Source: Chitinophagaceae bacterium (GTDB lineage Bacteria > Bacteroidota > Bacteroidia > Chitinophagales > Chitinophagaceae). Taken from it: a stretch of 6,259 bases of DNA. Location of the stretch: NCBI GenBank assembly GCA_003167015.1, contig PMUF01000088.1, forward strand, positions 229 to 6,487, written 5' to 3'. Positions 1 to 6,259 of the stretch are shown piece by piece (positions within the stretch are counted from its first letter, which is position 1; each line of letters starts with the position of its first letter). Under the pieces are notes generated by a model that was not told the DNA's origin, did no database searches, and saw nothing but the letters and a program-made list of their open reading frames with translations. The position numbers and the translations under genes were made by a program.

Positions 1-753
1 ATGTGCGGCGACGGCGCCAATGATGCGCCGGCCTTACGCCAGGCACAGATGGGAATTGCTGTCTCGACGGCGACCGACGTTGCTAAATCGGCTGCCGGCA
101 TGGTGCTGACAGAGCCTGGATTGAAAGGCATTGTGGCTGCGGTCAGGGAAGGCCGGACTACATTTCAGCGAATTTTAAGTTATACGCTGAACTCCATTAC
201 CAAGAAGTCCTTCCAGGTGCTGTTCCTGACTATCGGCCTGGTCATGACAGGCCATGCGATTCTCTCACCTTTGCTGATGGTGCTCATCATGATCACCGGA
301 GACTTCCTCGGCATGTCATTGACGACGGATAACGTCCGCCCGTCGCCCGCCCCGAATGCGTGGCGTATTGGCAATCTGACCATTGCCGGCGTGACCATGG
401 GCATCGCAGAGCTGGCATTCTGTGTATCTGTTCTGGCTTTCGGCATTTACCGGATGAGATTGAGCATCGAAGCGCTTCAAACGCTGGCTTTCGTCGTCAT
501 CGTATTCGGTAACCAGGCGACGACTTACACCAATCGGGAACGCCGGCACCTATGGTGCTCACGACCAAGTACCTGGCTTATCGTTTCCTCTATTGCTGAT
601 CTGCTGATCGCCTCGACACTGGCTATCGGGGGAATAGCGATGAAGCCACTCCCTGCCTTGATGGTAGGGGCGACGTTTGCCGCGGCGGTCGTATTTGCCT
701 TTTTACTGGATCTCGTAAAGGTGCCGGTTTTTCGTCGTCTTGCGATTACCTGA
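1..753 (+). CDS. P-type ATPase, proton-pump (type IIIA-like), C-terminal part
   Basis: This is the C-terminal third of a cation-transporting P-type ATPase; the gene is cut by the left edge of the window. The visible reading frame opens with MCGDGANDAPAL, the conserved hinge motif of the ATP-hydrolysing P domain, so the ATG at base 1 is an internal methionine and not the start. Residues about 72-108 are the M5-M6 helices, and four more hydrophobic segments follow at about 125-150, 157-173, 191-213 and 218-238, giving the usual six C-terminal helices. In M6, Asp101 within GDFLGMSLTTDNVRPSPAP lines up with the proton-binding Asp of plant and fungal plasma-membrane H+-ATPases (Asp684 in AHA2, in NDGTIMTISKDRVKPSPTP). 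I therefore infer proton export at the inner membrane. Another cation cannot be excluded without the N-terminal part. The stop is 12 bases from the end of the convergent DUF2911 gene. Confidence 0.9.
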   Translation: MCGDGANDAPALRQAQMGIAVSTATDVAKSAAGMVLTEPGLKGIVAAVREGRTTFQRILSYTLNSITKKSFQVLFLTIGLVMTGHAILSPLLMVLIMITGDFLGMSLTTDNVRPSPAPNAWRIGNLTIAGVTMGIAELAFCVSVLAFGIYRMRLSIEALQTLAFVVIVFGNQATTYTNRERRHLWCSRPSTWLIVSSIADLLIASTLAIGGIAMKPLPALMVGATFAAAVVFAFLLDLVKVPVFRRLAIT

Positions 754-765
754 ATGCCTCTCGTT

Positions 766-1602
766 CTATTTCCCCGCTTCCGTAATGACTTCCTGGTTCA
801 ACCGTACATACTCGTCGCTCTTCATCTCATTGGCTGCTTTCACCCCTTCCTGCGCAGTGGCAATGGCGGAAGCCTTATCACCCTTCTTTAAAAGTACACG
901 GGCTGTCCAAAGCTTGGCGACCATCGGCGGCATGCCGGGTATTTTTTCCATTTGGTTGGCCCATTCCAATGCCTTGTTCATGTCCTTATTGTTATTCCAA
1001 TAATAGATGACTGCATCGTAATAAGGCTTTTTGTCCGTTTGCATGGCCGAGTCGATCCTGGCCATCACTTTGGCATCGATGTCACAGGTCAGGTGGATGG
1101 CAAGGAAAGTGTTCTCCCATAGCAGATGCAGCTCCCCGTTTGTGGGAAACATATTTTCGAACGCCAGGGTAAAGGTTTCAACGGGTCGCGGCAATTTTAC
1201 CGGCTGGACGGTAAAACGCAGGAAGTCATCTGCCGGACTGTAGGAATAGGCTCCCCATTGTTTTGGTTTATTGCTCAAAATAATTGTCCATTCTTTTTCT
1301 CCGGGCACGCTGAACAGGCCATATTCTCCTGCGGGGACGTGATGTCCTTCGATGCTGACGTCATCGCTGAAACGGATAGTAGTTGCCGAATTGGCTCCCG
1401 TACGCCATACTTTATCATAAGGCTCGACGTAGCCAAAGATCTTGCGTCCTTTCACATTAGGTCTGGAATACGTCAGCGTGATAGTGCCCAGGCCAAATTG
1501 CTGCGTGATCGTCTGGGTCGAGCTGGGTTGTGGAGTGATCTGGCCATAGCCGTTCAGGGCCAGGAGAATAATGGCAATCGTCAGGAAGGGGGAAGGTTTC
1601 AT
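766..1602 (-). CDS. DUF2911 family exported protein with TPR-like C-terminus
   Basis: A complete 278-residue protein of the DUF2911 family, which is common in Bacteroidota and has no established biochemical role. Residues 1-20 form a signal peptide (short basic start, hydrophobic stretch, cleavage probably around GYGQ), so it should act in the periplasm or at the envelope. The DUF2911 domain covers about residues 30-175. It shows the family's hallmarks: YSRPNVKGRKIFG, the VWRTGANSATTIRFS segment, then PAGEYGLFSVPG and EWTIILS. Residues about 194-270 are helical, with repeats of the kind YYDAVIYYWNNNKDMNKALEWA and LWTARVLLKKGDKASAIATA (given here as 20-residue stretches or close to it), which resemble tetratricopeptide repeats and suggest protein binding. 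The ATG at 1600-1602 is chosen because the signal peptide begins there. The gene diverges from mnmH and converges with the ATPase gene. The family call is secure; the function is unknown. Confidence 0.9.
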   Translation of the reverse strand: MKPSPFLTIAIILLALNGYGQITPQPSSTQTITQQFGLGTITLTYSRPNVKGRKIFGYVEPYDKVWRTGANSATTIRFSDDVSIEGHHVPAGEYGLFSVPGEKEWTIILSNKPKQWGAYSYSPADDFLRFTVQPVKLPRPVETFTLAFENMFPTNGELHLLWENTFLAIHLTCDIDAKVMARIDSAMQTDKKPYYDAVIYYWNNNKDMNKALEWANQMEKIPGMPPMVAKLWTARVLLKKGDKASAIATAQEGVKAANEMKSDEYVRLNQEVITEAGK

Positions 1603-1633
1603 TGTTGGTGGTTTAAGTGCAATTTATTACAAT

Positions 1634-1641
1634 TATATTTA
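1634..1641 (+). promoter_or_regulatory. possible -7 box of the mnmH-selD promoter
   Basis: TATATTTA matches the Bacteroidota -7 consensus TAnnTTTG at five of six fixed positions. A TTTA at 1612-1615 lies 18 bases upstream and could serve as the -33 element (consensus TTTG). Transcription would start near 1648, inside the hairpin before mnmH. The region is AT-rich in an otherwise GC-rich window, which fits a promoter, but this is a pattern match only. Confidence 0.3.
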
Positions 1642-1642
1642 C

Positions 1643-1667
1643 AGAGCCGGTACCCATTTCCGGCTTT
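1643..1667 (+). promoter_or_regulatory. hairpin in the mnmH leader
   Basis: AGCCGG at 1645-1650 and CCGGCT at 1660-1665 are perfect inverted repeats. The pairing extends by one G-U and one A-T pair to 1643-1667, giving an 8-pair stem around a 9-base loop (TACCCATTT). It ends only 7 bases before the mnmH ATG. In RNA it would lie across the ribosome-loading region, so it could restrain translation of mnmH. There is no T-tract after it that would make it a terminator. The structure is seen directly; the regulatory role is inferred. Confidence 0.4.
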
Positions 1668-1674
1668 ATCCACC

Positions 1675-2748
1675 ATGACGCACAAAGTCAAGATCCATGA
1701 TTGGATGACGATGGCAGACCCGCCGCCTGTGTTGGATGTCCGAACGCCGGCTGAGTTCGGCCACGGGCATATACCCGGTGCTATCAATATGCCATTGTTC
1801 AGTAACGGGGAAAGGGCGCAGGTGGGAACTACTTATAAACAGATAGGCCGGGAGGCAGCTATTTTGCTGGGCTTTGAACTGACGGGCGCTAAGTGGCCGG
1901 GCTTTATCCGGCAGGCGCTGGAAATAGCGCCGCACAAGAGGGTAGCGGTGCATTGCTGGCGGGGCGGGATGAGAAGCGGGGCCATTGCCTGGGCATTGGA
2001 CTTATACGGGTTCGAGATATACCTCGTGGAAGGGGGCTATAAAGCCTACAGGCGCTGGGTGCAGCGCCAATTTGGAGTAGTCAGGGATTTACGGGTGATT
2101 GGAGGGATGACAGGTTCGGGTAAAACCCGGATATTGCATGCCCTTCAGGCAAAGGGCGAACAGATGGTTGACCTCGAAGGTCTGGCGCAACACCAGGGTT
2201 CTGCCTATGGTACGCTGAACCTCCGAATCCAGCCTTCCCAGGAACAGTTCGAAAACAACCTGGCGGAAGTGTTATACAGACTGGATGACAGTCGGCGGGT
2301 ATGGGTGGAGGATGAAAGCATGGCGATTGGTAAATGCCTCATACCACGGCTTTTTTGGGATCAGATGCAGACGGCAGTATTATTTGACATGCAGGTGCCG
2401 GTGGAGATGCGTGTTGCGGCCCTCGTGCAGGAATATGGCCATTTGGATAAAGAATTCCTGGTATCGTGTACGCTGCGTATCCGCAAGCGACTGGGAACGG
2501 AACAGACGAAGCATGCGATTGCGGCCATTCGGGAAGACAACATGGCTGAATTTATCCGGCTGGTGCTGGTATATTATGATAAAACCTACCGCCGGGCGCT
2601 GAATGCCAGGATCGGGACCACAATTTTTGCAGTGCCCGTCAAGGATGGTGATGCGGTGCGGAACAGCCAGCGACTTATACAACACGATGATGGACACAAC
2701 GACCATAAAGCTGACGCAATATTCTCACGGGGCGGGTTGCGGCTGTAA
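1675..2748 (+). CDS. mnmH: tRNA 2-selenouridine synthase MnmH (SelU)
   Basis: MnmH replaces the sulfur of 2-thiouridine at wobble position 34 of the Lys, Glu and Gln tRNAs with selenium, through a geranylated intermediate, using selenophosphate. The 357-residue length fits the family. Residues about 8-130 are a rhodanese domain: LDVRTPAEFGHGHIPGAIN near the start, and Cys94 in HCWRGGMRS is the active-site cysteine (Cys97 in E. coli). A P-loop ATPase-like domain follows, with Walker A GGMTGSGKT at 143-151, then the conserved VWVEDES segment at 209-215. The reading frame stays open upstream to 1126, but that stretch is antisense to DUF2911 and lies before the rhodanese fold, so the ATG at 1675 is the start. 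The last 20 or so residues, after RLIQ (333-336), overlap selD in another frame and do not look conserved. It is the first gene of a likely mnmH-selD operon. No Shine-Dalgarno is seen. Confidence 0.95.
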   Translation: MTHKVKIHDWMTMADPPPVLDVRTPAEFGHGHIPGAINMPLFSNGERAQVGTTYKQIGREAAILLGFELTGAKWPGFIRQALEIAPHKRVAVHCWRGGMRSGAIAWALDLYGFEIYLVEGGYKAYRRWVQRQFGVVRDLRVIGGMTGSGKTRILHALQAKGEQMVDLEGLAQHQGSAYGTLNLRIQPSQEQFENNLAEVLYRLDDSRRVWVEDESMAIGKCLIPRLFWDQMQTAVLFDMQVPVEMRVAALVQEYGHLDKEFLVSCTLRIRKRLGTEQTKHAIAAIREDNMAEFIRLVLVYYDKTYRRALNARIGTTIFAVPVKDGDAVRNSQRLIQHDDGHNDHKADAIFSRGGLRL

Positions 2749-3742
2749 GATCAGCCCGGCGCTCCTGGATAAAATACTGCATAGTCCGCTGTCTTTTCCG
2801 GCCGACCCCCGGCTGCTGGTAGGCAACGATAAGCGGGATGACGCTGCCGTACTGGACCTGGGCAATGGGACGGCGCTGATTTCTACGACGGATTTCTTCA
2901 TGCCTATAGTGGATGATGCGTATGACTTTGGGCGGATCGCTTCGGCCAATGCGATCAGTGATGTGTATGCGATGGGTGGACGGCCTGTGCTGGCCATCGC
3001 GATCCTGGGCTGGCCTGTCGGCAAACTGCCACCGGAGCTGGCGCAACGGGTATTGGAGGGGGCGCGGGCCATCTGTGCCGAGGCGGGTATCACCCTGGCG
3101 GGTGGACACAGCATCGATTGTCCCGAGCCGATATTCGGCCTGGCCGTGAATGGGTTGGTGAATATCCCGCAATTAAAACAAAACTCGACGGCGACGCCGG
3201 GCTGCCGGTTATACCTGACAAAGGCATTGGGAGTGGGCATACTTTCTACTGCCCAGAAAAAGATGGCGTTACGCGACGACGATGCGGCGATAGCCTTGGA
3301 AAGCATGGTAACCTTGAATAAATGGGGAGAAATGTTCGGGAGGCTGGAGGATGTCAGGGCCATGACAGATGTGACCGGCTTTGGGCTGCTGGGCCACCTG
3401 GCGGAGATGTGTGAAGGCAGCGGTGTATCCGCAGTAATTGAATATGACAAGGTGCCGGTGATGGACAATTTGCCCTATTACCTGGAGTTGGGTTGTTATC
3501 CCGGCGGTACGCAGCGCAACTGGAGCAGCTATGGGCACAAAGTAAGTGCGTTGCCGGACGAATGGCGTTATGTGCTGGCCGATCCCCAGACCAGCGGAGG
3601 GCTGCTGGTGGCGGTGCAGGAAGAAGGAGCCGAAGCATTTGAAGGGCTGTTGCGGGAGCAGGGACTCCCGGCCGCGTTTTGCCAATCATTTGGCAAGCTT
3701 TTAACACCGACGGAAGGGCCGTTGATTTCGGTGGTTGTCTGA
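2690..3742 (+). CDS. selD: selenide, water dikinase (selenophosphate synthetase) SelD
   Basis: SelD makes selenophosphate, the cell's activated selenium donor, from selenide and ATP, giving AMP and phosphate as co-products. The 350-residue product is close to E. coli SelD (347). The N-terminus IKLTQYSHGAGCGCKI places Cys17 and Lys20 at exactly the E. coli numbering of the two catalytic residues when translation starts at 2690; an adjacent ATG at 2687 would add one Met. Other family motifs are the Asp pair at 50-51, TTDFF (66-70), NAISDVYAMGG (87-97), LAGGHSI (136-142), TDVTGFGLLGH (226-236) and DPQTSGG (298-304), which together form the AIRS-like metal and ATP-binding fold. The active-site codon is TGT, so this is the cysteine form and not a selenoprotein. 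The start lies 59 bases inside mnmH, without a Shine-Dalgarno, which suggests coupled translation. Its partner MnmH is the only selenophosphate user visible here. Confidence 0.97.
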   Translation: MDTTTIKLTQYSHGAGCGCKISPALLDKILHSPLSFPADPRLLVGNDKRDDAAVLDLGNGTALISTTDFFMPIVDDAYDFGRIASANAISDVYAMGGRPVLAIAILGWPVGKLPPELAQRVLEGARAICAEAGITLAGGHSIDCPEPIFGLAVNGLVNIPQLKQNSTATPGCRLYLTKALGVGILSTAQKKMALRDDDAAIALESMVTLNKWGEMFGRLEDVRAMTDVTGFGLLGHLAEMCEGSGVSAVIEYDKVPVMDNLPYYLELGCYPGGTQRNWSSYGHKVSALPDEWRYVLADPQTSGGLLVAVQEEGAEAFEGLLREQGLPAAFCQSFGKLLTPTEGPLISVVV

Positions 3743-3750
3743 GGGGATAC

Positions 3751-4321
3751 TTACTGCGTGTGGATGATTTGGAAATTCACCGTCAACGGCGCAATCAGCG
3801 AAGGCGAGTTGATGTCCATCCTGCCGGTGGTCGTCCCGATGGCCTATCTCTCTTAGCACCAAAGAGTCCTGCTCCACGATTCTGTCTCCTGTAACACGGA
3901 TCGTGACGGGCTGCAGCGCCTCCAGTTTCGCCGGAGGCAGGTTGAGGCTAAGAGTGAATTCCCTCCTGTCCTTCCCGGGCGCCGAAAGAGCAATTCGCGC
4001 TTCATAGCGTCCGGGGTTCTTGATGATATCCAGGTTGATGTCAATTACCAGTCTGCCCCTATCTATTGAGAAAAGGAACCCATCATAAAACGTAATATCG
4101 TATACCTCATCAAGGCGTACCCAGTCCACAGCCTCCGTTACCAACGGCAAGTCCCTGGCTTCCATACCGGGTCCGGGAATCAGCCGGATCGCAATAGTAT
4201 CCCGCACTGAAACGGCGGGAATGTCAAAGGCAGTAGCGGCAAGTCCGATCCAGGAATGATCCTGGGCAGCAAGCCGCGATCCGCAGCAGCAAATGATGCA
4301 GAAAAGATAGCATGCTTTCAT
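3751..4321 (-). pseudogene. exported protein of unknown function, apparent single-base frameshift
   Basis: I do not recognise this protein. Residues 1-20 are a signal peptide rich in cysteine, ending RLAAQ, so the product should be exported. The rest alternates short hydrophobic stretches with turns (for example RLVIDINLDIIKNPGRYEARI at about 90-110, shown as a short motif) and looks like an all-beta, possibly immunoglobulin-like, domain. As read, the frame continues to a stop at 3701, inside selD, with a His- and Asp-rich tail after residue 159 that looks like random coding. Removing one base of the CC pair at 3843-3844 switches to a frame that gives 30 more residues, including GRMDINSPSLIAPLTVNF, and stops at TAA 3751-3753, just 8 bases from the selD stop. 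The repaired protein would be 189 residues. Whether the shift is real or a sequencing error cannot be told here. It diverges from the serine hydrolase gene. Confidence 0.65.
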
Positions 4322-4351
4322 GGAGAAGTCAACTAATTTTAAAAGAAGTAA

Positions 4352-4381
4352 TTGGCGACTTAATCGGTTAGAATCGATTTG
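4352..4381 (+). promoter_or_regulatory. possible promoter of the serine hydrolase gene
   Basis: On the + strand, TTG (4352-4354) is followed after 19 bases by TCGATTTG (4374-4381), which matches TAnnTTTG except for the second base. Transcription would start near 4388, about 26 bases before the ATG at 4414. It lies directly beside the opposing promoter, and a 10-bp palindrome, CTAAATTTAG, sits at 4382-4391 between them. Confidence 0.35.
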
Positions 4382-4382
4382 C

Positions 4383-4413
4383 TAAATTTAGGCCATAGTT
4401 CAATTCAATCAAA
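4383..4413 (-). promoter_or_regulatory. possible promoter of the exported-protein gene
   Basis: On the - strand, TTTG (4413-4410) is followed after exactly 19 bases by TAAATTTA (4390-4383). This matches the Bacteroidota -33/-7 pattern except for the last base of the -7 box. The leader would be about 55 bases long. The -33 box touches the start codon of the divergent serine hydrolase gene at 4414. Confidence 0.4.
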
Positions 4414-5879
4414 ATGACCCATAGGAAACTGTTGTTATTCCTGGCCGTCACGGCTCTGCTGCTCGGCGGAAAAATAAACGCCCAAAATACGGTTGCGCTG
4501 CCCAGAAGCCTTCCTGAAACCGAAGGTGTCTCATCTTCCGGCATCAACAGCTTCCTGCAAGCTGTCGCCGAAAGTAAAATCGAGTTTCACAGCTTTATTT
4601 GAGCTTTACTTCCACGGCTGTTGGATTTGCCGTAAGCGAAGGGCGTCTGAAGGTATCAGACAAAGTCGTTTCATTTTTTCCGGACAAGTTGCCGGCAAAC
4701 GTGAGCCCCTACCTTACCGCAATGACGGTAAGAGACCTGCTCAATATGGTGGAGGGTCAGGAACCGGATCCTACAGGCGTAGTTACCGGCACTAACGGGG
4801 ATTGGGTCAAAGGATTCTTTGCTTTGCCGGTAGTGCATGAGCCGGGTACGAGGTTCCTCTATAACACCCTGGGGGTATATGTCTTGTCGGCTATCGTGCA
4901 AAAGGTGACCGGCCAAAAAATAATCGATTACCTGACCCCGAGGTTGTTCCGGCCTTTGGGCATCCGGGGGACAGATTGGGAAGTCAGTCCCCAGGGCATT
5001 AATACCGGAGGGTGGGGGATCAGGCTAAAGACGGAAGACATGGCCAAATTCGGGCAGTTGTACCTGCAAAAAGGAAAATGGAATGGCCGCCAGATATTGC
5101 CTCAATCCTGGGTAAAGGATGCGACTACTTCCCGGAGCGATGAAGGGCCCGTCTGGGCTCAGAAAACGCCGAAGGATTTGAGTGACTGGAGGCAGGGATA
5201 TGGTTACCTGCTCTGGCGCTGCCGGCACAATGCCTTCAGGGCCGACGGGGCCGACGGCCAGTTCATCATTGTCATGCCGGATCAGGATGCAGTAGTCGCG
5301 ATCACCTGCGAGACTCACGATATGCAGGATGAGTTGAATCTCATATGGAATTATTTGCTGCCCGCTGTTCATCATGATGCTTTACCCGCTGACAAAAACG
5401 CGGCGGCAGCGTTAAAACAGGAACTTGCCTCCCTTGCTCTTCCTCCACCCCCTAAAGTGGCGGATGCGCCATTGGCGGCGACTATTTCCGGTAGAACTTT
5501 TCATCTGGCCTCCAACCCGGCCCATTTGAACGCCCTGTCCTTCGCGTTTAGGGGGGATCAATGTGCGGTCACTTTCAAAACCGACACCGCCGCATACAAG
5601 ATAGCATTCGGCCGGGGTAAATGGGCCATTGGGGAAACGGACAGGAGGGGGCCATCCGTCTCTACTGTCACGGCATTCATCCCTGGACGGCCGTTGTTGC
5701 ACGTCGCGGGCAGCTATACCTGGATCAATGGGGATACGCTTCAACTGGTGCTGAGGTACATAGAAAGCCCTCATACCCAGACGATCCTTTGCCACTTTGA
5801 TGGGAACAGCCTTTCAGCGGAGATTAGCAACAGCTTTGATTGGGATGGTAGCAAGAAGTTAGTGCTGAAGGGCCAATAA
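4414..5879 (+). pseudogene. serine hydrolase (beta-lactamase / class C-like, S12), broken by an internal deletion
   Basis: Two frames together encode a periplasmic serine hydrolase of the beta-lactamase/penicillin-binding-protein type. The first piece (4414-4602) has a signal peptide (cleavage near INAQ, residue 24) and the family's entry segment LPRSLPETEGVSSSGI, then stops just after EFHSFI. The second piece continues in another frame from about 4599 with SFTSTAVGFAVSEGRL. Intact relatives, as I remember them, have roughly 30 more residues between these points, ending in the catalytic SxxK motif just before SFT; both the nucleophile Ser and its Lys are therefore absent. What follows is well preserved over 426 codons: EPGTRFLYNT with the conserved Tyr, GINTGGWGIRLKTEDMAKFG, RADGADGQFIIVMP, and a C-terminal beta-rich domain at about the last 130 residues. 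A TTG at 4599 could start the second piece but would give an enzyme without its nucleophile. The fold is certain; the natural substrate is unknown. Confidence 0.8.
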
Positions 5880-5906
5880 ACTATTGATTGATTCCGGCAG
5901 AAATAC

Positions 5907-5937
5907 TTGCTGGGGCAGGCAGGAGTTTTTACCTTGT
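5907..5937 (+). promoter_or_regulatory. weak promoter-like match before the YIP1-family gene
   Basis: TTG at 5907-5909 is followed after 20 bases by TACCTTGT (5930-5937), a partial match to TAnnTTTG that lies 21 bases before the ATG. The match misses two of six fixed -7 positions, so it is only suggestive. No Shine-Dalgarno and no convincing terminator hairpin were seen between 5880 and 5958. Confidence 0.2.
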
Positions 5938-5958
5938 TATCAATAAACCCCTACTGAT

Positions 5959-6259
5959 ATGCCACTCCTTACAAGAGCGAAGAACATTTTACTATCCCCC
6001 AAGACGGAATGGGTTGTGATTCTTACTGAGGCGGAAACTCCGCAATCGCTATTAACGAAATATGTCATCCCGATGGCCCTCATTCCTGCCATAGCCTTGT
6101 TTATCGGGTATGGATTGATCGGGATCGACGCTGTCATTCTCCGTATCAGCGGCATCCGGTGGGGTGTGATAATGGCCGTCGATAGTTTTATCACTTCCAT
6201 CATAACGTATTATATCTGTACGTTTGTGATCGATGCACTGGCGTCGAGTTTCTCTTCGG
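5959..6259 (+). CDS. YIP1-family membrane protein, N-terminal part
   Basis: The first 100 residues of an inner-membrane protein that runs off the right edge of the window. The opening RAKNILLSPKTEWVVILTEAETPQSLL, whose key residues are the KNI..SPK.EW core at 8-18, is the typical amphipathic start of bacterial YIP1-domain proteins. It is followed by a first membrane helix at about 34-55 (VIPMALIPAIALFIGYGLIG), a short ISGIRWG loop and a second helix at about 70-92. The VIDALASSF segment at the edge is also usual for the family. The ATG at 5959 is chosen because the family motif begins within ten residues of it. Function in bacteria is not established. It lies 79 bases after the serine hydrolase and could be a separate transcript. 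Confidence 0.85.
   Translation, partial: MPLLTRAKNILLSPKTEWVVILTEAETPQSLLTKYVIPMALIPAIALFIGYGLIGIDAVILRISGIRWGVIMAVDSFITSIITYYICTFVIDALASSFSS

Noticed and set aside
1126..1674. N-terminal extension of 183 codons in frame with mnmH
   Set aside because: It is antisense to the DUF2911 gene and includes the promoter region. The MnmH rhodanese domain begins just after 1675, so the extension is open by chance.
2603..2689. N-terminal extension of selD in frame
   Set aside because: It lies wholly inside mnmH, and the catalytic residues reach their E. coli numbering only with the start at 2690.
2725..3468. Long - strand open frame of 247 codons
   Set aside because: It lies opposite selD and its product is low in complexity, rich in Ser, Pro and Ala. 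No family resemblance was seen, so it is a shadow of the GC-rich coding strand.
5412..5795. - strand open frame opposite the serine hydrolase
   Set aside because: Antisense to a well-preserved C-terminal domain, with no signal sequence or motif.
5895..5917. CCGGCAG...CTGGGG as a terminator hairpin after the serine hydrolase
   Set aside because: The pairing has mismatches and only four or five solid pairs, so it is too weak to call despite the T-tract at 5926-5930.
5940..6203. - strand open frame opposite the YIP1-family gene
   Set aside because: The + strand frame has clear YIP1 motifs and membrane helices; the opposite frame is only its mirror.

Overview
The window looks like a piece of a Bacteroidota chromosome, most likely from the Chitinophagaceae or a close relative. 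Three things support this: a DUF2911 protein and a Bacteroidota-style serine hydrolase are present, start codons lack Shine-Dalgarno sequences, and several gene-upstream regions carry matches to the Bacteroidota promoter pattern (TTTG, about 19 bases, TAnnTTTG). GC content is moderately high for the phylum. The family-level placement is an inference from protein resemblance, not from a search. No RNA gene, mobile element, CRISPR array or integration site was seen, and no intergenic gap exceeds about 100 bases.

Left part (1-1602): the 3' end of a P-type ATPase of the proton-pump class runs off the left edge on the + strand. It converges, 12 bases apart, with a complete DUF2911 gene on the - strand that encodes an exported protein with a helical, TPR-like C-terminus.

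Middle (1603-3742): a divergent 72-base intergenic region holds a possible promoter and a clear hairpin just before the start of mnmH (tRNA 2-selenouridine synthase). The selD gene (selenophosphate synthetase) overlaps the end of mnmH by 59 bases in another frame. The two genes form a two-step pathway: SelD makes selenophosphate and MnmH uses it to convert 2-thiouridine to 2-selenouridine at the wobble position of tRNAs. No selenocysteine genes (selA, selB, selC) are in the window, and SelD uses cysteine at its active site.

Right part (3743-6259): this part is the least ordinary. An exported protein of unknown function on the - strand carries an apparent single-base frameshift near its C-terminus. 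Next, on the + strand, is a serine hydrolase (beta-lactamase-like) gene with an internal, frame-breaking deletion that removes the SxxK nucleophile motif, so it reads as a pseudogene. The two genes diverge from a 92-base region with overlapping promoter-like elements and a 10-bp palindrome. The window ends inside a YIP1-family membrane protein gene. No clearly new biological system was seen. The points most worth checking are the two damaged genes, the mnmH-selD overlap and the mnmH leader hairpin.
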